Source: Methylobacterium sp. WL119 (GTDB taxonomy: Bacteria > Pseudomonadota > Alphaproteobacteria > Rhizobiales > Beijerinckiaceae). Taken from it: a stretch of DNA of 38,545 nucleotides. The translations under genes were made by a program, and so were the position numbers. Below, piece by piece: positions 16,497-24,577 of this stretch. The stretch spans positions 1 through 38,545 of the forward strand of contig NZ_VRUU01000050.1 in assembly GCF_008039875.1 (NCBI RefSeq). The letters run 5' to 3'. The notes below the pieces were generated by a model that had not been told where the DNA came from, made no database searches, and was given only the letters and a program-made list of their open reading frames with translations. The first letter of the stretch is position 1, and every line of letters begins with the position of its first letter.

Positions 16497-16638
16497 ACTT
16501 CCCTCCCCCCCTCTGCGGGGGAGGGTGGGCCTCGCGTCAGCGAGGGTCGGGAGAGGGGTGCGACGCTTCCTGATACGGCGCTCCCCTCTCCCGACCCGCT
16601 TCGCGGGCCACCCTCCCCCGCAGCGGGGGGAGGGAAGT
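16497..16638. repeat. Palindromic repeat between the GH15 gene and dut
   Basis: This is the same modular element as the one in the helicase gene. The outer arms ACTTCCCTCCCCCC and GGGGGGAGGGAAGT flank TGCGGGGGAGGGTGGG and its complement. The inner block GGTCGGGAGAGGGG is mirrored by CCCCTCTCCCGACC. It sits between convergent genes, where the large hairpin could act as a bidirectional transcription end. Confidence 0.88.
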
Positions 16639-16660
16639 AGCGCGCTCCTTCGTGGCCTCG

Positions 16661-17134
16661 TCACCGGCCGCTCGACCCGAACCCGCCGACGCCCCGCGCC
16701 GATGCCGGCTCATCCGCGTCGGTCACGACCAGCCGCGGCCGCGCGACCCGCGTGAACACCAGTTGCGCGATGCGCTCGCCCGGCGCGATCCGGATCGGGT
16801 CGCCCGCCGGGTTGCGGTTCCAGGCCGAGATCAGCAGCGGGCCCTCGTAGTCGGCATCGATCACCCCGGTGCCGTTGCCGAGCACCAGCCCGGCGCGATG
16901 GCCCAGGCCAGACCGGGGGAAGATCAGCCCGCACCAGCCGGCATCCCGGATCAGCACAGTGAAGCCGGCGGGGATCAGCGCCGGCGGCCCCTGCGGCGCG
17001 AGGTCGAGCGCCGCGTCGAGGCAGGCATGGAGGTCGAGGCCGGCGGCCTGGGCCGAGCCCCATCGCGGAAACCCCCACCCCGCCAGCCGCGGATCGAGCC
17101 CACGGATGCCGACTTCGGGCAGCGCGTCGCTCAC
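16661..17134 (-). CDS. dut: dUTP diphosphatase
   Basis: A 157-residue trimeric-type dUTPase that hydrolyses dUTP to dUMP and pyrophosphate, keeping uracil out of DNA and feeding dTMP synthesis. All five motifs are present in order: AGLDLHA, PRSGLGH, GNGTGVIDADYEG (with the base-recognition aspartate), GERIAQLVF and the flexible Gly-rich C-terminal RGVGGFGSSG. The start is GTG 17132-17134, overlapping the stop of the upstream lyase gene as GTGA, so translation is probably coupled. The pairing with a CitE-like gene is unusual. Confidence 0.95.
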   Translation of the reverse strand: MSDALPEVGIRGLDPRLAGWGFPRWGSAQAAGLDLHACLDAALDLAPQGPPALIPAGFTVLIRDAGWCGLIFPRSGLGHRAGLVLGNGTGVIDADYEGPLLISAWNRNPAGDPIRIAPGERIAQLVFTRVARPRLVVTDADEPASARGVGGFGSSGR

Positions 17135-18018
17135 GGCCGGCGCACCGCGATGGCGTCGGCCAGGGCGACGATGCGATGGGCCTCATCGGCATGGGATCGG
17201 TCGATCGTTCGGCCCCGGAACGCGGCCGTGCCGCGCTCGCGGGCGGCCGGCGCGGCGAAGGCGGCGATCGCCGCACGCGCCTGCGCGACCGCATCCGGGC
17301 TCGGGCCGAACACCGCGTTGGCGGCGGCGATCTGCGCGGGATCGATCAGCACCTTGCCGTCGAAGCCGCCGTCGCGGGCCTGCTCGGCCTCGGCGCGGAA
17401 GCCGGCCTCGTCGGCGGTCGCCTCGAACACGCCGTCGATGACGTCGATCTCGTAGGCGCGGGCCGCGGCGACGACGCTCATCAGCAGCGGCATCAGCGCC
17501 CGGCGGCCGGGGACGCCGCGGCGGATCCGGGTCGCCGCGGCGAGGTCGCCGGTGCCGACGACGAGGCAGGACAGGCGGGTGTCGACGTCGCGCGCGGCGC
17601 TGGCGATCGCGCCGACCTGCAGCACCGCGAGCGGGCTCTCGATCATCGCCCAGATCCGCAGCGTCGGCGCCGCGCCGAGGCGCCTCAAGCGGGCGCCGAC
17701 GGCCACCAGGGCGTCGGGGCCGCTCACCTTCGGCACCAGGATCGCGTCGGGGCCGGCCGCGGCGATCGCCGCGAGGTCGGCCTCGCCGTGGGCCGAATCG
17801 AGCGCGTTGATGCGGACCACCACCTCGCGATGACCGTAGGCACGGCCCGTCACCGCGGCGGCCACCGTCTTGCGGGCGGCGTCCTTGGCCTCGGGCGGGA
17901 CGGTCTCCTCCAGATCGAGCAGCACCGCGTCGACCGGCAGGGTGCGAGCCGCTTCCAGGGCCTGCGGGTTCGAGCCCGGCAGGGACAGCACGCTGCGACG
18001 CGGACGGATCTCGGTCAT
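17131..18018 (-). CDS. CitE/HpcH-family CoA ester lyase or thioesterase
   Basis: A 295-residue TIM-barrel protein of the citrate lyase beta/malyl-CoA lyase superfamily. It shows RSVLSLPGSNPQAL at the N-terminus, DAVLLDLEETVPPEAKD with the metal-linked acidic residues, the VRINALDS strand, ILVPKVSGPDAL, RIWAMIESPLAVL (glutamate ligand) and GTGDLAAATRI. Members act on malyl-, methylmalyl- or citramalyl-CoA; which one cannot be told. ATG 18016-18018 is the natural start. It is followed by dut with a four-base overlap and is divergent from DUF429. Confidence 0.82.
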   Translation of the reverse strand: MTEIRPRRSVLSLPGSNPQALEAARTLPVDAVLLDLEETVPPEAKDAARKTVAAAVTGRAYGHREVVVRINALDSAHGEADLAAIAAAGPDAILVPKVSGPDALVAVGARLRRLGAAPTLRIWAMIESPLAVLQVGAIASAARDVDTRLSCLVVGTGDLAAATRIRRGVPGRRALMPLLMSVVAAARAYEIDVIDGVFEATADEAGFRAEAEQARDGGFDGKVLIDPAQIAAANAVFGPSPDAVAQARAAIAAFAAPAARERGTAAFRGRTIDRSHADEAHRIVALADAIAVRRP

Positions 18019-18102
18019 GGCGGCATCTTTCCGTCGGCGGGGCGACGTCCGTAAGACAGAAGCGCCGATAGCGTTCTCCGGACGGCGAGACAAGGAGCGG
18101 GA

Positions 18103-18885
18103 ATGGCGCGCTGGATCGCGGGACTCGACGGCTGCCGCGGCGCCTGGGCCGGCGTGCTGCTCGACCTCGACGATCCCGGCCGCCACCGCGCGGCCCTGTT
18201 TTCCACCGTCGCCGAGTGCCTCGACGGACCGGAAGCGCCGGTCTCGGTCGGCATCGACGTGCCGATCGGACTGCCGGACCGCGCGACGGGCGGAGGCCGG
18301 GCGGCCGACCGGGCCGCACGCGCCTATCTCGGCGCCGGCCGGTCGAGCGTGTTCCCGGTGCCGCCGCGCGCGGCGATCTTCGCCGACGACTACGAGACCG
18401 CCAAGGCGCTGTCGCGCGCGGGCAGCGCGCCGCCCTTCGCGCCCTCGATCCAGTGCTTCAACATCTTCCGCTACATCCGCGCGGTGGACGCCCTGCTGCG
18501 CGAGCGGCCGGCGCTGACGGCGCGCCTGCACGAGGTCCACCCCGAGATCGCCTTCCGCCGCCTCAACGGCGACCGGGCGCTGGCGGCGGCCAAGAAGGGG
18601 CCGCAGCGGCAGGCCGGGCTGAACCTGCGCCGGGCGCTCCTCGTCGCCGCCGGGCTGCCGGAGGCGCTGGTTCACGGCGCACGGCCGCGCGGCGTCGGTG
18701 CCGACGACCACCTCGACGCGATGGCCGGCCTCGTCGTCGCCCGCGACATCCTCCTCGGCCGCGCGAGCCCGCTGCCGGACCTGCCCGAGCGCGACGCCCA
18801 CGGCCTGCCGGCGGTGATCTGGATGCCGGCGCCGCTTCAGGGGGGCGACCGGCCCGAATCCCGCGAGCCAGGCAAAGTCTGCTAA
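18103..18885 (+). CDS. DUF429 domain protein
   Basis: A 260-residue protein of the DUF429 family, which has an RNase-H-like fold resemblance but no firmly assigned activity. Visible family blocks are AGLDGCRGAWAGVLL at the start, SVGIDVPIGLPD, VFPVPPRAAI, FNIFRYIRAVD, EVHPEIAFRRLNG and, near the end, ADDHLDAMAGLVVA with conserved acidic residues. ATG 18103 has AAGGAG 6 bases upstream. The NUDIX gene begins 11 bases downstream, so the two probably share a message. No signal peptide is present. Confidence 0.82.
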   Translation: MARWIAGLDGCRGAWAGVLLDLDDPGRHRAALFSTVAECLDGPEAPVSVGIDVPIGLPDRATGGGRAADRAARAYLGAGRSSVFPVPPRAAIFADDYETAKALSRAGSAPPFAPSIQCFNIFRYIRAVDALLRERPALTARLHEVHPEIAFRRLNGDRALAAAKKGPQRQAGLNLRRALLVAAGLPEALVHGARPRGVGADDHLDAMAGLVVARDILLGRASPLPDLPERDAHGLPAVIWMPAPLQGGDRPESREPGKVC

Positions 18886-18896
18886 CGACCTGGGCC

Positions 18897-19421
18897 ATGA
18901 GCGAACAGACCCGAGACCCGAACCCCGCCATCCGCCACGTCGCCCGCGCGCTGGTGTTCGATCCCGCCGACCGGCTGCTGCTGATCGAGTACGAATCGGT
19001 GCACGCGCATGCGCCGGACGGCACGCCGCTGCGGTTCTGGTTCATGCCGGGCGGCGGGCTGGAGCCCGGCGAGGACCACGTCACGGCCTGCCGCCGGGAA
19101 TTGTCGGAGGAGATCGGCCGGGCCGACTGCGCGATCGGCCCGCAGGTCGCGGCCTGCGACGGCCCGTTCCACCTGTTCCGGCAGTCGCGCGATGCACGCG
19201 AGCGCTATTTCCTGGTGCGTCTGCCCGACAACCGGATCGACACCAGCCGCCTGATGGAGACCGAGGACAACCCGCTGCACGGCACGCGCTGGTGGACGGT
19301 GGCCGAGCTGCTCGCCACCGAGGCGCGGATCGAGCCCGCCGGCCTCGGTCAGCTCGCCGAGCGCCTCGTCGCCGGACACGTTCCAGACGCCCCGATCATC
19401 CTGACCTGGCAGCAAACTTGA
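18897..19421 (+). CDS. NUDIX hydrolase
   Basis: A 174-residue NUDIX-fold hydrolase. The complete Nudix box is visible: a Gly, the LEPGE stretch, then RELSEEIG, matching Gx5Ex7REUxEExGU, with the metal-binding glutamates in place. The flanking ARALVFDPADRLLLIEYE and FWFMPGGG give the standard first strands. The substrate (a nucleoside diphosphate derivative) is not predictable. ATG 18897 follows the DUF429 stop by 11 bases. The stop TGA is only 4 bases before the EcfG-type promoter that serves the carbonic anhydrase gene. Confidence 0.88.
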   Translation: MSEQTRDPNPAIRHVARALVFDPADRLLLIEYESVHAHAPDGTPLRFWFMPGGGLEPGEDHVTACRRELSEEIGRADCAIGPQVAACDGPFHLFRQSRDARERYFLVRLPDNRIDTSRLMETEDNPLHGTRWWTVAELLATEARIEPAGLGQLAERLVAGHVPDAPIILTWQQT

Positions 19422-19425
19422 GCGT

Positions 19426-19451
19426 GGAACAGGGGGCTCAGGCCACTCGTT
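19426..19451 (+). promoter_or_regulatory. EcfG-type general stress promoter for the carbonic anhydrase gene
   Basis: GGAAC (19426-19430), a 17-base spacer and CGTT (19448-19451) match the alphaproteobacterial EcfG sigma-factor consensus. The carbonic anhydrase start lies 34 bases downstream, a short but workable leader that contains the AGGAGG ribosome site. It is one of five matches in the window. Confidence 0.75.
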
Positions 19452-19485
19452 CCGTGACGGAATTTCTCGATTGTCAGGAGGACTC

Positions 19486-20151
19486 ATGTTTCCGACCGCG
19501 CTCACCGACGGCTACCGTTCCTTCCTTTCCGGCCGCTTTCCGACGGAGCGGAAGCGCTTCGCCGAGCTGGCGACCGCCCAGGAGCCCGAGACGCTGGTGA
19601 TCAGCTGCTGCGACAGCCGGGTCGCGCCGGAAGCGATCTTCGACGTCGGCCCGGGCGAGCTGTTCGTGATCCGCAACGTGGCCGCCATCGTGCCGATCTA
19701 CGAGACCGGCGGCGACTATCACGGCACCTCGGCGGCGATCGAGTTCGCGGTGCAGGGCCTCGAGGTCAAGAACATCGTCGTGCTCGGCCACGCCAGCTGC
19801 GGCGGCATCAAGGCCTACGCCAACAAGGCCAAGCCGCTCTCGAAGGGCAACTTCATCGGCAAGTGGGTCTCCCTCGTCGAGCCCGCCGAGGCGAAGGCCG
19901 GCGATTCGAGCGCGCCCGAATACCTCACCCGCCTCGAGCACGCGATGGTCAGCCAGAGCCTCGAGAACCTGATGACCTTCCCGTTCATCAAGGAACGGGT
20001 CGAGGCCGGCACCCTGAAGCTGCACGGCGCGCATTTCGGCGTGGCCACGGGCGACCTGCTGGTCCGCAATCCCGAGACCGGGGACTTCGCGCAGGCGGTC
20101 GATCGGAGCGGCGAGCCGCTGCGCCCCTCCGCGATGATGAGCTGCAGCTGA
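19486..20151 (+). CDS. Beta-class carbonic anhydrase
   Basis: A 221-residue zinc enzyme interconverting CO2 and bicarbonate. The zinc ligands are C41, H102 and C105, in SCCDSRV and VLGHASCGG. The Asp43-Arg45 dyad is intact, so the open active-site type is expected. RNVAAIVP and GTSAAIEFAV are the usual neighbouring blocks. ATG 19486 is preferred over an in-frame TTG at 19471 because AGGAGG lies 4-5 bases upstream of it. It has an EcfG-type promoter in front and a strong hairpin terminator behind. This suggests a single-gene stress-regulated unit. Confidence 0.94.
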   Translation: MFPTALTDGYRSFLSGRFPTERKRFAELATAQEPETLVISCCDSRVAPEAIFDVGPGELFVIRNVAAIVPIYETGGDYHGTSAAIEFAVQGLEVKNIVVLGHASCGGIKAYANKAKPLSKGNFIGKWVSLVEPAEAKAGDSSAPEYLTRLEHAMVSQSLENLMTFPFIKERVEAGTLKLHGAHFGVATGDLLVRNPETGDFAQAVDRSGEPLRPSAMMSCS

Positions 20152-20158
20152 CGCGTCC

Positions 20159-20201
20159 GGCGAGGCGGGTGCTTTCCTTCGAGAGCACCCGCCTCGCCTT
20201 T
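20159..20201 (+). terminator. Rho-independent-like terminator after the carbonic anhydrase gene
   Basis: A perfect 15-bp stem pairs 20159-20173 (GGCGAGGCGGGTGCT) with 20184-20198 around a 10-base loop. The stem is followed by TTTC. It starts 7 bases after the stop codon. Confidence 0.8.
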
Positions 20202-20257
20202 CAATCCGAGATCAATCGGAACGGGAAGGCCAGGGCCGACGAAAGACCGGACCAACG

Positions 20258-20288
20258 AAAAGGGCGGCAGGCTTACGCCTGCCGCCCT
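20258..20288 (-). terminator. Terminator of the DUF4142 gene
   Basis: A perfect 12-bp stem pairs 20261-20272 (AGGGCGGCAGGC) with 20277-20288 around TTAC. Read on the minus strand, the stem is followed by TTTTCG, a T-tract in the right place for the minus-strand gene ending at 20335. Confidence 0.8.
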
Positions 20289-20334
20289 GTCTCATGAGCC
20301 GCGCTCGGCGTCGGCGCCGAGCGGGATCGGACGA

Positions 20335-21060
20335 TTACATCGCGTCGCGGGCGCCCGGCAGGCGCTGGGCCATGCCGTAATGGTGCTGCAGCACCGGCAG
20401 GGCCTGCTGCGCGTAGGTGCGAAGCGCCGGGTTCGGGCCGGACGAGGCGTAGGCCTCGGTCATGCCGATCGTCATCCGGTGCGCCTGGACCTGCTGACTC
20501 ACGTAGAGGCGGTCGAAGCGCGGGCCCGACGGGGTGGCGGAGAGCTCCGCCAGCATCGCCTGCTGCTCGGGGCTGGGCTGAACCACCGTGGTGCCGGCCG
20601 TCTGATCGACGTCGGCGTTGCCGAGGCGGCTGCCCGCTGCGGCGCCGCGCTGCGCGCCCGAGCCGAGACCTTCGAGGCCGCCGACCGGGCCGCCGTTCAG
20701 CGTCCCGCCGACCACGCCCGCGGCCGCGCCGGTCGCCGCGCCGACGGCGCCACCGGCCACCGCCAGCGGCGCGCCGATCAAGCCGTCCACCGGACCGCCG
20801 ACCAAGCCGCCCTGCGCGGCGACGTAGTTGCGGTCACCGCCGACGAGGGCGACGTTGGCCGAACGGTGGTCGCGGATCGCTTCCTGGGCGTAGGTCCGGA
20901 TCTGCGGGTTGCGGGACTTCGACAGCGCGATCTGGCTCGACTGGATCTCGAAGGCGTTCGCCTGCAGCGACTGCAGACGGAAATCGCTCAGGCCCTGGGC
21001 CATGGCCGGGGTCGAGACGGCGAAGGCGAGCGCGGACAGGACGGCGTATTTCTTCAGCAT
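20335..21060 (-). CDS. Exported DUF4142 protein with a glycine-zipper-like insert
   Basis: A 241-residue protein with a clear Sec signal peptide (MLKKYAVLSALAFAVSTPAMA, cleaved near AMA-QG). It is therefore expected in the periplasm or envelope. The DUF4142 helical (ferritin-like) pattern appears as two parts: an N-terminal part (FEIQSSQIALSKSRNPQIR then YAQEAIRDH) and a C-terminal part (YVSQQVQAHRMTIGMTEAYA then LRTYAQQALPVLQHHYG). Between them lie about 45 residues rich in Gly/Ala (LVGGPVDGLIGAP, GGAVGAATGAAAGVVGG), resembling a glycine zipper. The EcfG-type promoter and own terminator indicate a single stress-induced gene. The function of the family is unknown. Confidence 0.85.
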   Translation of the reverse strand: MLKKYAVLSALAFAVSTPAMAQGLSDFRLQSLQANAFEIQSSQIALSKSRNPQIRTYAQEAIRDHRSANVALVGGDRNYVAAQGGLVGGPVDGLIGAPLAVAGGAVGAATGAAAGVVGGTLNGGPVGGLEGLGSGAQRGAAAGSRLGNADVDQTAGTTVVQPSPEQQAMLAELSATPSGPRFDRLYVSQQVQAHRMTIGMTEAYASSGPNPALRTYAQQALPVLQHHYGMAQRLPGARDAM

Positions 21061-21161
21061 TGAAAACCTCGATCGATGAATGGTGAGCGTGCAAGCCGGC
21101 GTAGTTGTATCGCCCATACCGGTTTCAACCGAAACGGACGGCGACAGCACTTCATCGAACC

Positions 21162-21186
21162 AACGATGACGATCGCGCATGGTTCC
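21162..21186 (-). promoter_or_regulatory. EcfG-type general stress promoter for the DUF4142 gene
   Basis: On the minus strand GGAAC (21186-21182), a 16-base spacer and CGTT (21165-21162) match the EcfG consensus. The DUF4142 start is about 100 bases downstream. Confidence 0.75.
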
Positions 21187-21257
21187 TCTGGTCTTGCCTG
21201 ACCTTGCGCCGTCCGCCGCGCGGGCTGCGGCGCTTGATCCGCCCTGCGGCAGCCGCC

Positions 21258-22424
21258 ATGCCTTTCGCCGTCCTTCCGTCCCGAGGCCCCGCCTTGACGC
21301 CCCGCTCCACCCAGATCTTGTCAGTTCAGATCCTGCGCGCGGTCGCGGCGCTGCTCGTCGTGATGCACCATGCGCAGGCCGAGGCGACCGCGCTGGCGCA
21401 GCGGACGGGCGCGGCCTTCGCCCCGAGCGGGCTGCTGCCCTGGGCCGGCGGCGTCGACGTGTTCTTCGTGATCTCGGGCTTCATCATCGTCCACGCCGCG
21501 GCGCCGCACGCGGTCGGGCGCCATGCGGCGGAGAGCGGAGGTCGGCGCCGCTTCCTGGCGCATCGGATCGCGCGGGTGGTGCCGCTGTACTGGCTGGTCA
21601 CCGCGCTCTACCTCGCGGTCGGGCTGGCGGCGCCGTCGGCCCTCAACGGCAGCGGCGGACCGCCGGACGCCGGCCAGGTCGTCGCCTCCTTCCTGTTCTG
21701 GCCCGCGGCGCGGCCGGACGGTGCGGTACTGCCGCTCTACGGCCTCGGCTGGACGCTCAATTGCGAGATGGCGTTCTACGCGCTGTTCGCGCTCGGTCTC
21801 GGCTGGGGTCGCCGGGCCGGCATCGCCTGGCTCGTGGCGGCCCTCGTCGGGATCGTGCTGGCGGGCGCCTGGCTGAAGCCGGACGCCGTGCCGCTGGCGT
21901 TCTGGTCGAACCCGGTGATGCTGGAATTCGGGCTCGGCGCCCTGATCGCGCTCGCACGCGGCGAGGGCGTGCGGCTGGGCGGGCCGGCGCGCGCCGGCCT
22001 GGCGCTCGTCGGGTTCGGCCTGCTCTTGCTCGTCGCGCGCACCGGCCCATTCCCGGACGGGTTCCTGCGCCCGCTCGCCCTCGGCATCCCGGCGGCCTTC
22101 CTGGTGGCGGCGGCGGCGCTCGGCCGCTCGCGGACGCAGGCGCGACCGCCCTCGCCCGTCGTGTCCGCCCTGGCCGCGCTCGGCGACGCCTCCTACGCGC
22201 TCTACCTCGTCCATCCCTTCGTCCTGCGCGGCCTGCGCGAGGCGCTCGCGCGCTCCGACCTCGCGCCGTGGCTCGGCCCCTGGGTCGCGCTCGGCGCGAT
22301 GGTGGCCCTGAGCGTCGTGGCGGCCCTGCTCGTCCACCGCCATGTCGAGCGCCCGATGACGCGTCTCGCCCGCGCCCGCCTCGATCCCGATCGCCATTCC
22401 CTTCCGAGGCCGAAAACCGTGTGA
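21258..22424 (+). CDS. Acyltransferase family 3 membrane protein
   Basis: A 388-residue integral membrane acyltransferase with about 10 hydrophobic segments. Family marks are QILRAVAALLVVMHHA (catalytic-type arginine and histidine), GVDVFFVISGFIIVH, RRFLAHRIARVVPLYWL, GLGWTLNCEMAFYALFAL and, near the end, GDASYALYLVHPFV. Members move acetyl or succinyl groups onto surface polysaccharides, O-antigen or glucans. ATG 21258 is used, and TTG 21294, nearer the conserved core, is an alternative. It is divergent from DUF4142. The target polymer cannot be named. Confidence 0.88.
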   Translation: MPFAVLPSRGPALTPRSTQILSVQILRAVAALLVVMHHAQAEATALAQRTGAAFAPSGLLPWAGGVDVFFVISGFIIVHAAAPHAVGRHAAESGGRRRFLAHRIARVVPLYWLVTALYLAVGLAAPSALNGSGGPPDAGQVVASFLFWPAARPDGAVLPLYGLGWTLNCEMAFYALFALGLGWGRRAGIAWLVAALVGIVLAGAWLKPDAVPLAFWSNPVMLEFGLGALIALARGEGVRLGGPARAGLALVGFGLLLLVARTGPFPDGFLRPLALGIPAAFLVAAAALGRSRTQARPPSPVVSALAALGDASYALYLVHPFVLRGLREALARSDLAPWLGPWVALGAMVALSVVAALLVHRHVERPMTRLARARLDPDRHSLPRPKTV

Positions 22425-22507
22425 GCGCCGGGCGGCTGCGAGTTTCCCGCCGCGGCGATCCGCATTAGCGTCGCGACGGTGATGGCGAACCCGAGCGAGG
22501 CGACGCG

Positions 22508-23371
22508 ATGAAGACCCTGCTGGTGCCGATCGCGCTCCACGACGCCCTGCCCTCGGTGCTGGAGACGACCCGCCTGGTGGCGCAGCGCTTCGGCAGCCTG
22601 ATCGAGGGCGTGTCGCTGCGGCCGGCGCTCGCCGAGTACGTGCCCGTCGACATGGTCGGCGGCATGACCTGGCTGCGCGACGAGGAGGCCGACCGGGCCG
22701 AGGCCGAGGAGGCGGGCGGGCGCTTCGTCGCCTTCATGGACGGGGCTGGCATCCCGCGCCACGCCCGCGACGGCCTGTGCGTTCCCGAGAACGTCGCCGG
22801 CGCCGGCGCGCGCTATCGCTGGCGGCAGGACGTGCCGGCGGGCGACGCCTTCCTCGGGCAGTACGCGCGCCTGTTCTCGGCCACCGTCGTCGGCCGCCCC
22901 GGCGCCGCCGACGGCACGCCGCGCATGACCACCCTGGAGACGGCGCTGTTCGAGGGCGGCCGCCCGATCCTGGTGGCGCCGCCGACCCCGCCGACCCGGT
23001 TCGGCGACGCGATCCTGGTTGCCTGGAACGGCTCGACCGAGACCGCGCGCGCCGTCGCCTTCGCGATGCCGCTGCTGCGGGCCGCCTCCCGCGTGCTGGT
23101 GCTCAGCGTCGAGGGCGGCACGGTGCCGGGCCCGAGCGCCGAGGACCTCGCCCGCTCGCTCGCCTGCGAGGGCGTGGCCGCCGACCACAAGGCGCTTCCC
23201 GCCGGGCGCCGGACGCCGGGCGAGACCTTCCTCGCCGAGGCGAAGGAGTTCGGCTCCGACCTGCTGATCAAGGGCGCCTACACCCAGAGCCGGCTGCGGC
23301 AGATGATCTTCGGCGGCCCGACGAGCCACCTGCTCGCCCACGCCGACCTGCCGATGCTGATGGCGCACTGA
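22508..23371 (+). CDS. Universal stress protein (UspA family, tandem halves)
   Basis: A 287-residue cytosolic protein. The first half starts KTLLVPIALHDALPSVLETT. The second half begins DAILVAWNGSTETARAVAFA and ends FGSDLLIKGAYTQSRLRQM and then IFGGPTSHLLAHADLPMLM. These are the usual Usp strands. The nucleotide loop has GAYTQSR where ATP-binding members have GxxGxS, so nucleotide binding is uncertain. It lies 83 bases after the acyltransferase gene. No EcfG-type site was found directly upstream of it, but one lies just downstream of its stop. Confidence 0.87.
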   Translation: MKTLLVPIALHDALPSVLETTRLVAQRFGSLIEGVSLRPALAEYVPVDMVGGMTWLRDEEADRAEAEEAGGRFVAFMDGAGIPRHARDGLCVPENVAGAGARYRWRQDVPAGDAFLGQYARLFSATVVGRPGAADGTPRMTTLETALFEGGRPILVAPPTPPTRFGDAILVAWNGSTETARAVAFAMPLLRAASRVLVLSVEGGTVPGPSAEDLARSLACEGVAADHKALPAGRRTPGETFLAEAKEFGSDLLIKGAYTQSRLRQMIFGGPTSHLLAHADLPMLMAH

Positions 23372-23394
23372 CGGCGTGTGCCGCGCGCGAAGCG

Positions 23395-23420
23395 GGAACC
23401 TCGACCGTTCGCCCGACGTT
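23395..23420 (+). promoter_or_regulatory. EcfG-type general stress promoter
   Basis: GGAAC (23395-23399), a 17-base spacer and CGTT (23417-23420) match the EcfG consensus. The exported protein gene starts 43 bases downstream. Confidence 0.75.
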
Positions 23421-23463
23421 CGCGCCTCGCCGGCCATCCCGGTCGAGTGAGGGGCTGACGACA

Positions 23464-24060
23464 GTGATCCGAGCTTGTCTGATCGCGCTCGCGATGGGTG
23501 CGACCTCCGTTGCGGCGCAGGCCGCGGAATCCTTCGCGCGCTACCAGGGCACCGTCGAGGCCCGCGACGCCGACACGCTGATGATCCGGCGCGCGGTCGG
23601 CGGGTCCGTCACCGTCCTGATGAACGTGAAGACGCGCCTGTTCATCGCGACCGCAGGCCGCCTCCGCGACATCAAGCCGGAGAGCTACGTCAGCATCGTC
23701 TCGGTGCCCGGCGCCGACGGCAAGCCGAAGCCGATCAAGGTCGCGATCTACTCGCCGTCCGAGCGCGGCTTCGAGGCCGGCACCAAGCCCTGGGACGCGG
23801 CCCCCGACGCGCGGCTCACCGCGGGCTGGATCGGCGGCCTGTCGCTCGATCCGCCGCGGCAGGTCGAGCTGGTCTACGACGGCGGCAGCAAGTCCTTCAC
23901 CATCCCGCCCGGGACGCCGACGGCGCAGATCGCCCCGGGCGAGAGGGCTCTGCTCGTGCCCGGCGCCGACGTCGTGGTGCTCGCGCGCACCGACGCCGAC
24001 GGTCTCGTCAACGCCGACCTCGTCGCGGTCGGCCGCGCGGGAACCGAGCCGACGCTGTGA
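23464..24060 (+). CDS. Exported protein of unknown function
   Basis: A 198-residue protein whose N-terminus (IRACLIALAMGATSVAAQAAE) is a plausible signal peptide cleaved near residues 19-22. The mature part has repeated beta-strand-like segments: YQGTVEARDADTLMIRRA, VLMNVKTRLFIAT and SYVSIVSVPGADG, then in the second half VELVYDGGSKSFTIPPG and VVVLARTDADG. An OB-like or DUF5666-like periplasmic beta fold is possible, but I do not recognise the family firmly. GTG 23464 is used, with GAGGGG about 9 bases upstream. The EcfG-type promoter just ahead suggests stress induction. Confidence 0.72.
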   Translation: MIRACLIALAMGATSVAAQAAESFARYQGTVEARDADTLMIRRAVGGSVTVLMNVKTRLFIATAGRLRDIKPESYVSIVSVPGADGKPKPIKVAIYSPSERGFEAGTKPWDAAPDARLTAGWIGGLSLDPPRQVELVYDGGSKSFTIPPGTPTAQIAPGERALLVPGADVVVLARTDADGLVNADLVAVGRAGTEPTL

Positions 24061-24078
24061 CATCGCGCGCAGCGCGAC

Positions 24079-24104
24079 GCCGCCGGCCGGTTCGGGCCGG
24101 CGGC
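24079..24104 (+). terminator. Terminator-like hairpin
   Basis: A perfect 10-bp stem (GCCGCCGGCC and its complement, loop GGTTCG) starts 19 bases after the exported-protein stop. There is no T-tract, so intrinsic termination is uncertain. Confidence 0.4.
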
Positions 24105-24156
24105 CCGTGAGCGCGGGCATGGCGCCGGGACGCGCGCCCGCGCTACATCGCCCGGC

Positions 24157-24570
24157 ATGACCGATTTCCTTCTCGATTCCCGGCTCGCCGCCGACACCGT
24201 GCCGGTCGGCGACCTCGGCCTCTGCTCCGTCCTGCTGATGGACGATTCCCGCTTCCCGTGGCTGATCCTGGTGCCGCGCCGGGCTAATTTGAGCGAGCTC
24301 ACCGATCTCGCCGCCGAGGATGCCGCCGCCCTGTGGCGGGAGGTCCACCTCGCCACCGGGGTGATGCTGGCGCTGGCCAAGCCCGACAAGGTCAACGTCG
24401 CGACGCTCGGCAACGTGGTGGCGCAGCTCCACGTCCACGTGGTCGGGCGCTTCCTGTCGGACCCGGCCTGGCCCGGCCCGGTCTGGGGCTTCGAGGCGCG
24501 AAAGCCGTATCCGCACCATGCCCGCGCGCAGCTCGCCGAGCGGGCCGGCGCCCTGTTCGCAGCAGCCTGA
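24157..24570 (+). CDS. HIT domain protein
   Basis: A 137-residue histidine-triad protein, a nucleotide hydrolase or transferase fold. The triad appears as QLHVHVVGRF (HxHxx) near residue 90, following KVNVATLGNVVAQ. The opening SVLLMDDSRFPWLILVPRR is typical of the alphaproteobacterial HIT group. The nudC gene starts only 7 bases after its stop, so the two nucleotide-metabolism genes form an operon. The physiological substrate is unknown. ATG 24157 gives the usual family length. Confidence 0.9.
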   Translation: MTDFLLDSRLAADTVPVGDLGLCSVLLMDDSRFPWLILVPRRANLSELTDLAAEDAAALWREVHLATGVMLALAKPDKVNVATLGNVVAQLHVHVVGRFLSDPAWPGPVWGFEARKPYPHHARAQLAERAGALFAAA

Positions 24571-24577
24571 GGTGGCG

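Noticed and set aside
22425..22507. EcfG promoter for the universal stress protein gene
   Set aside because: No GGAAC with a CGTT at 16-17 bases could be found in the gap ahead of the gene.
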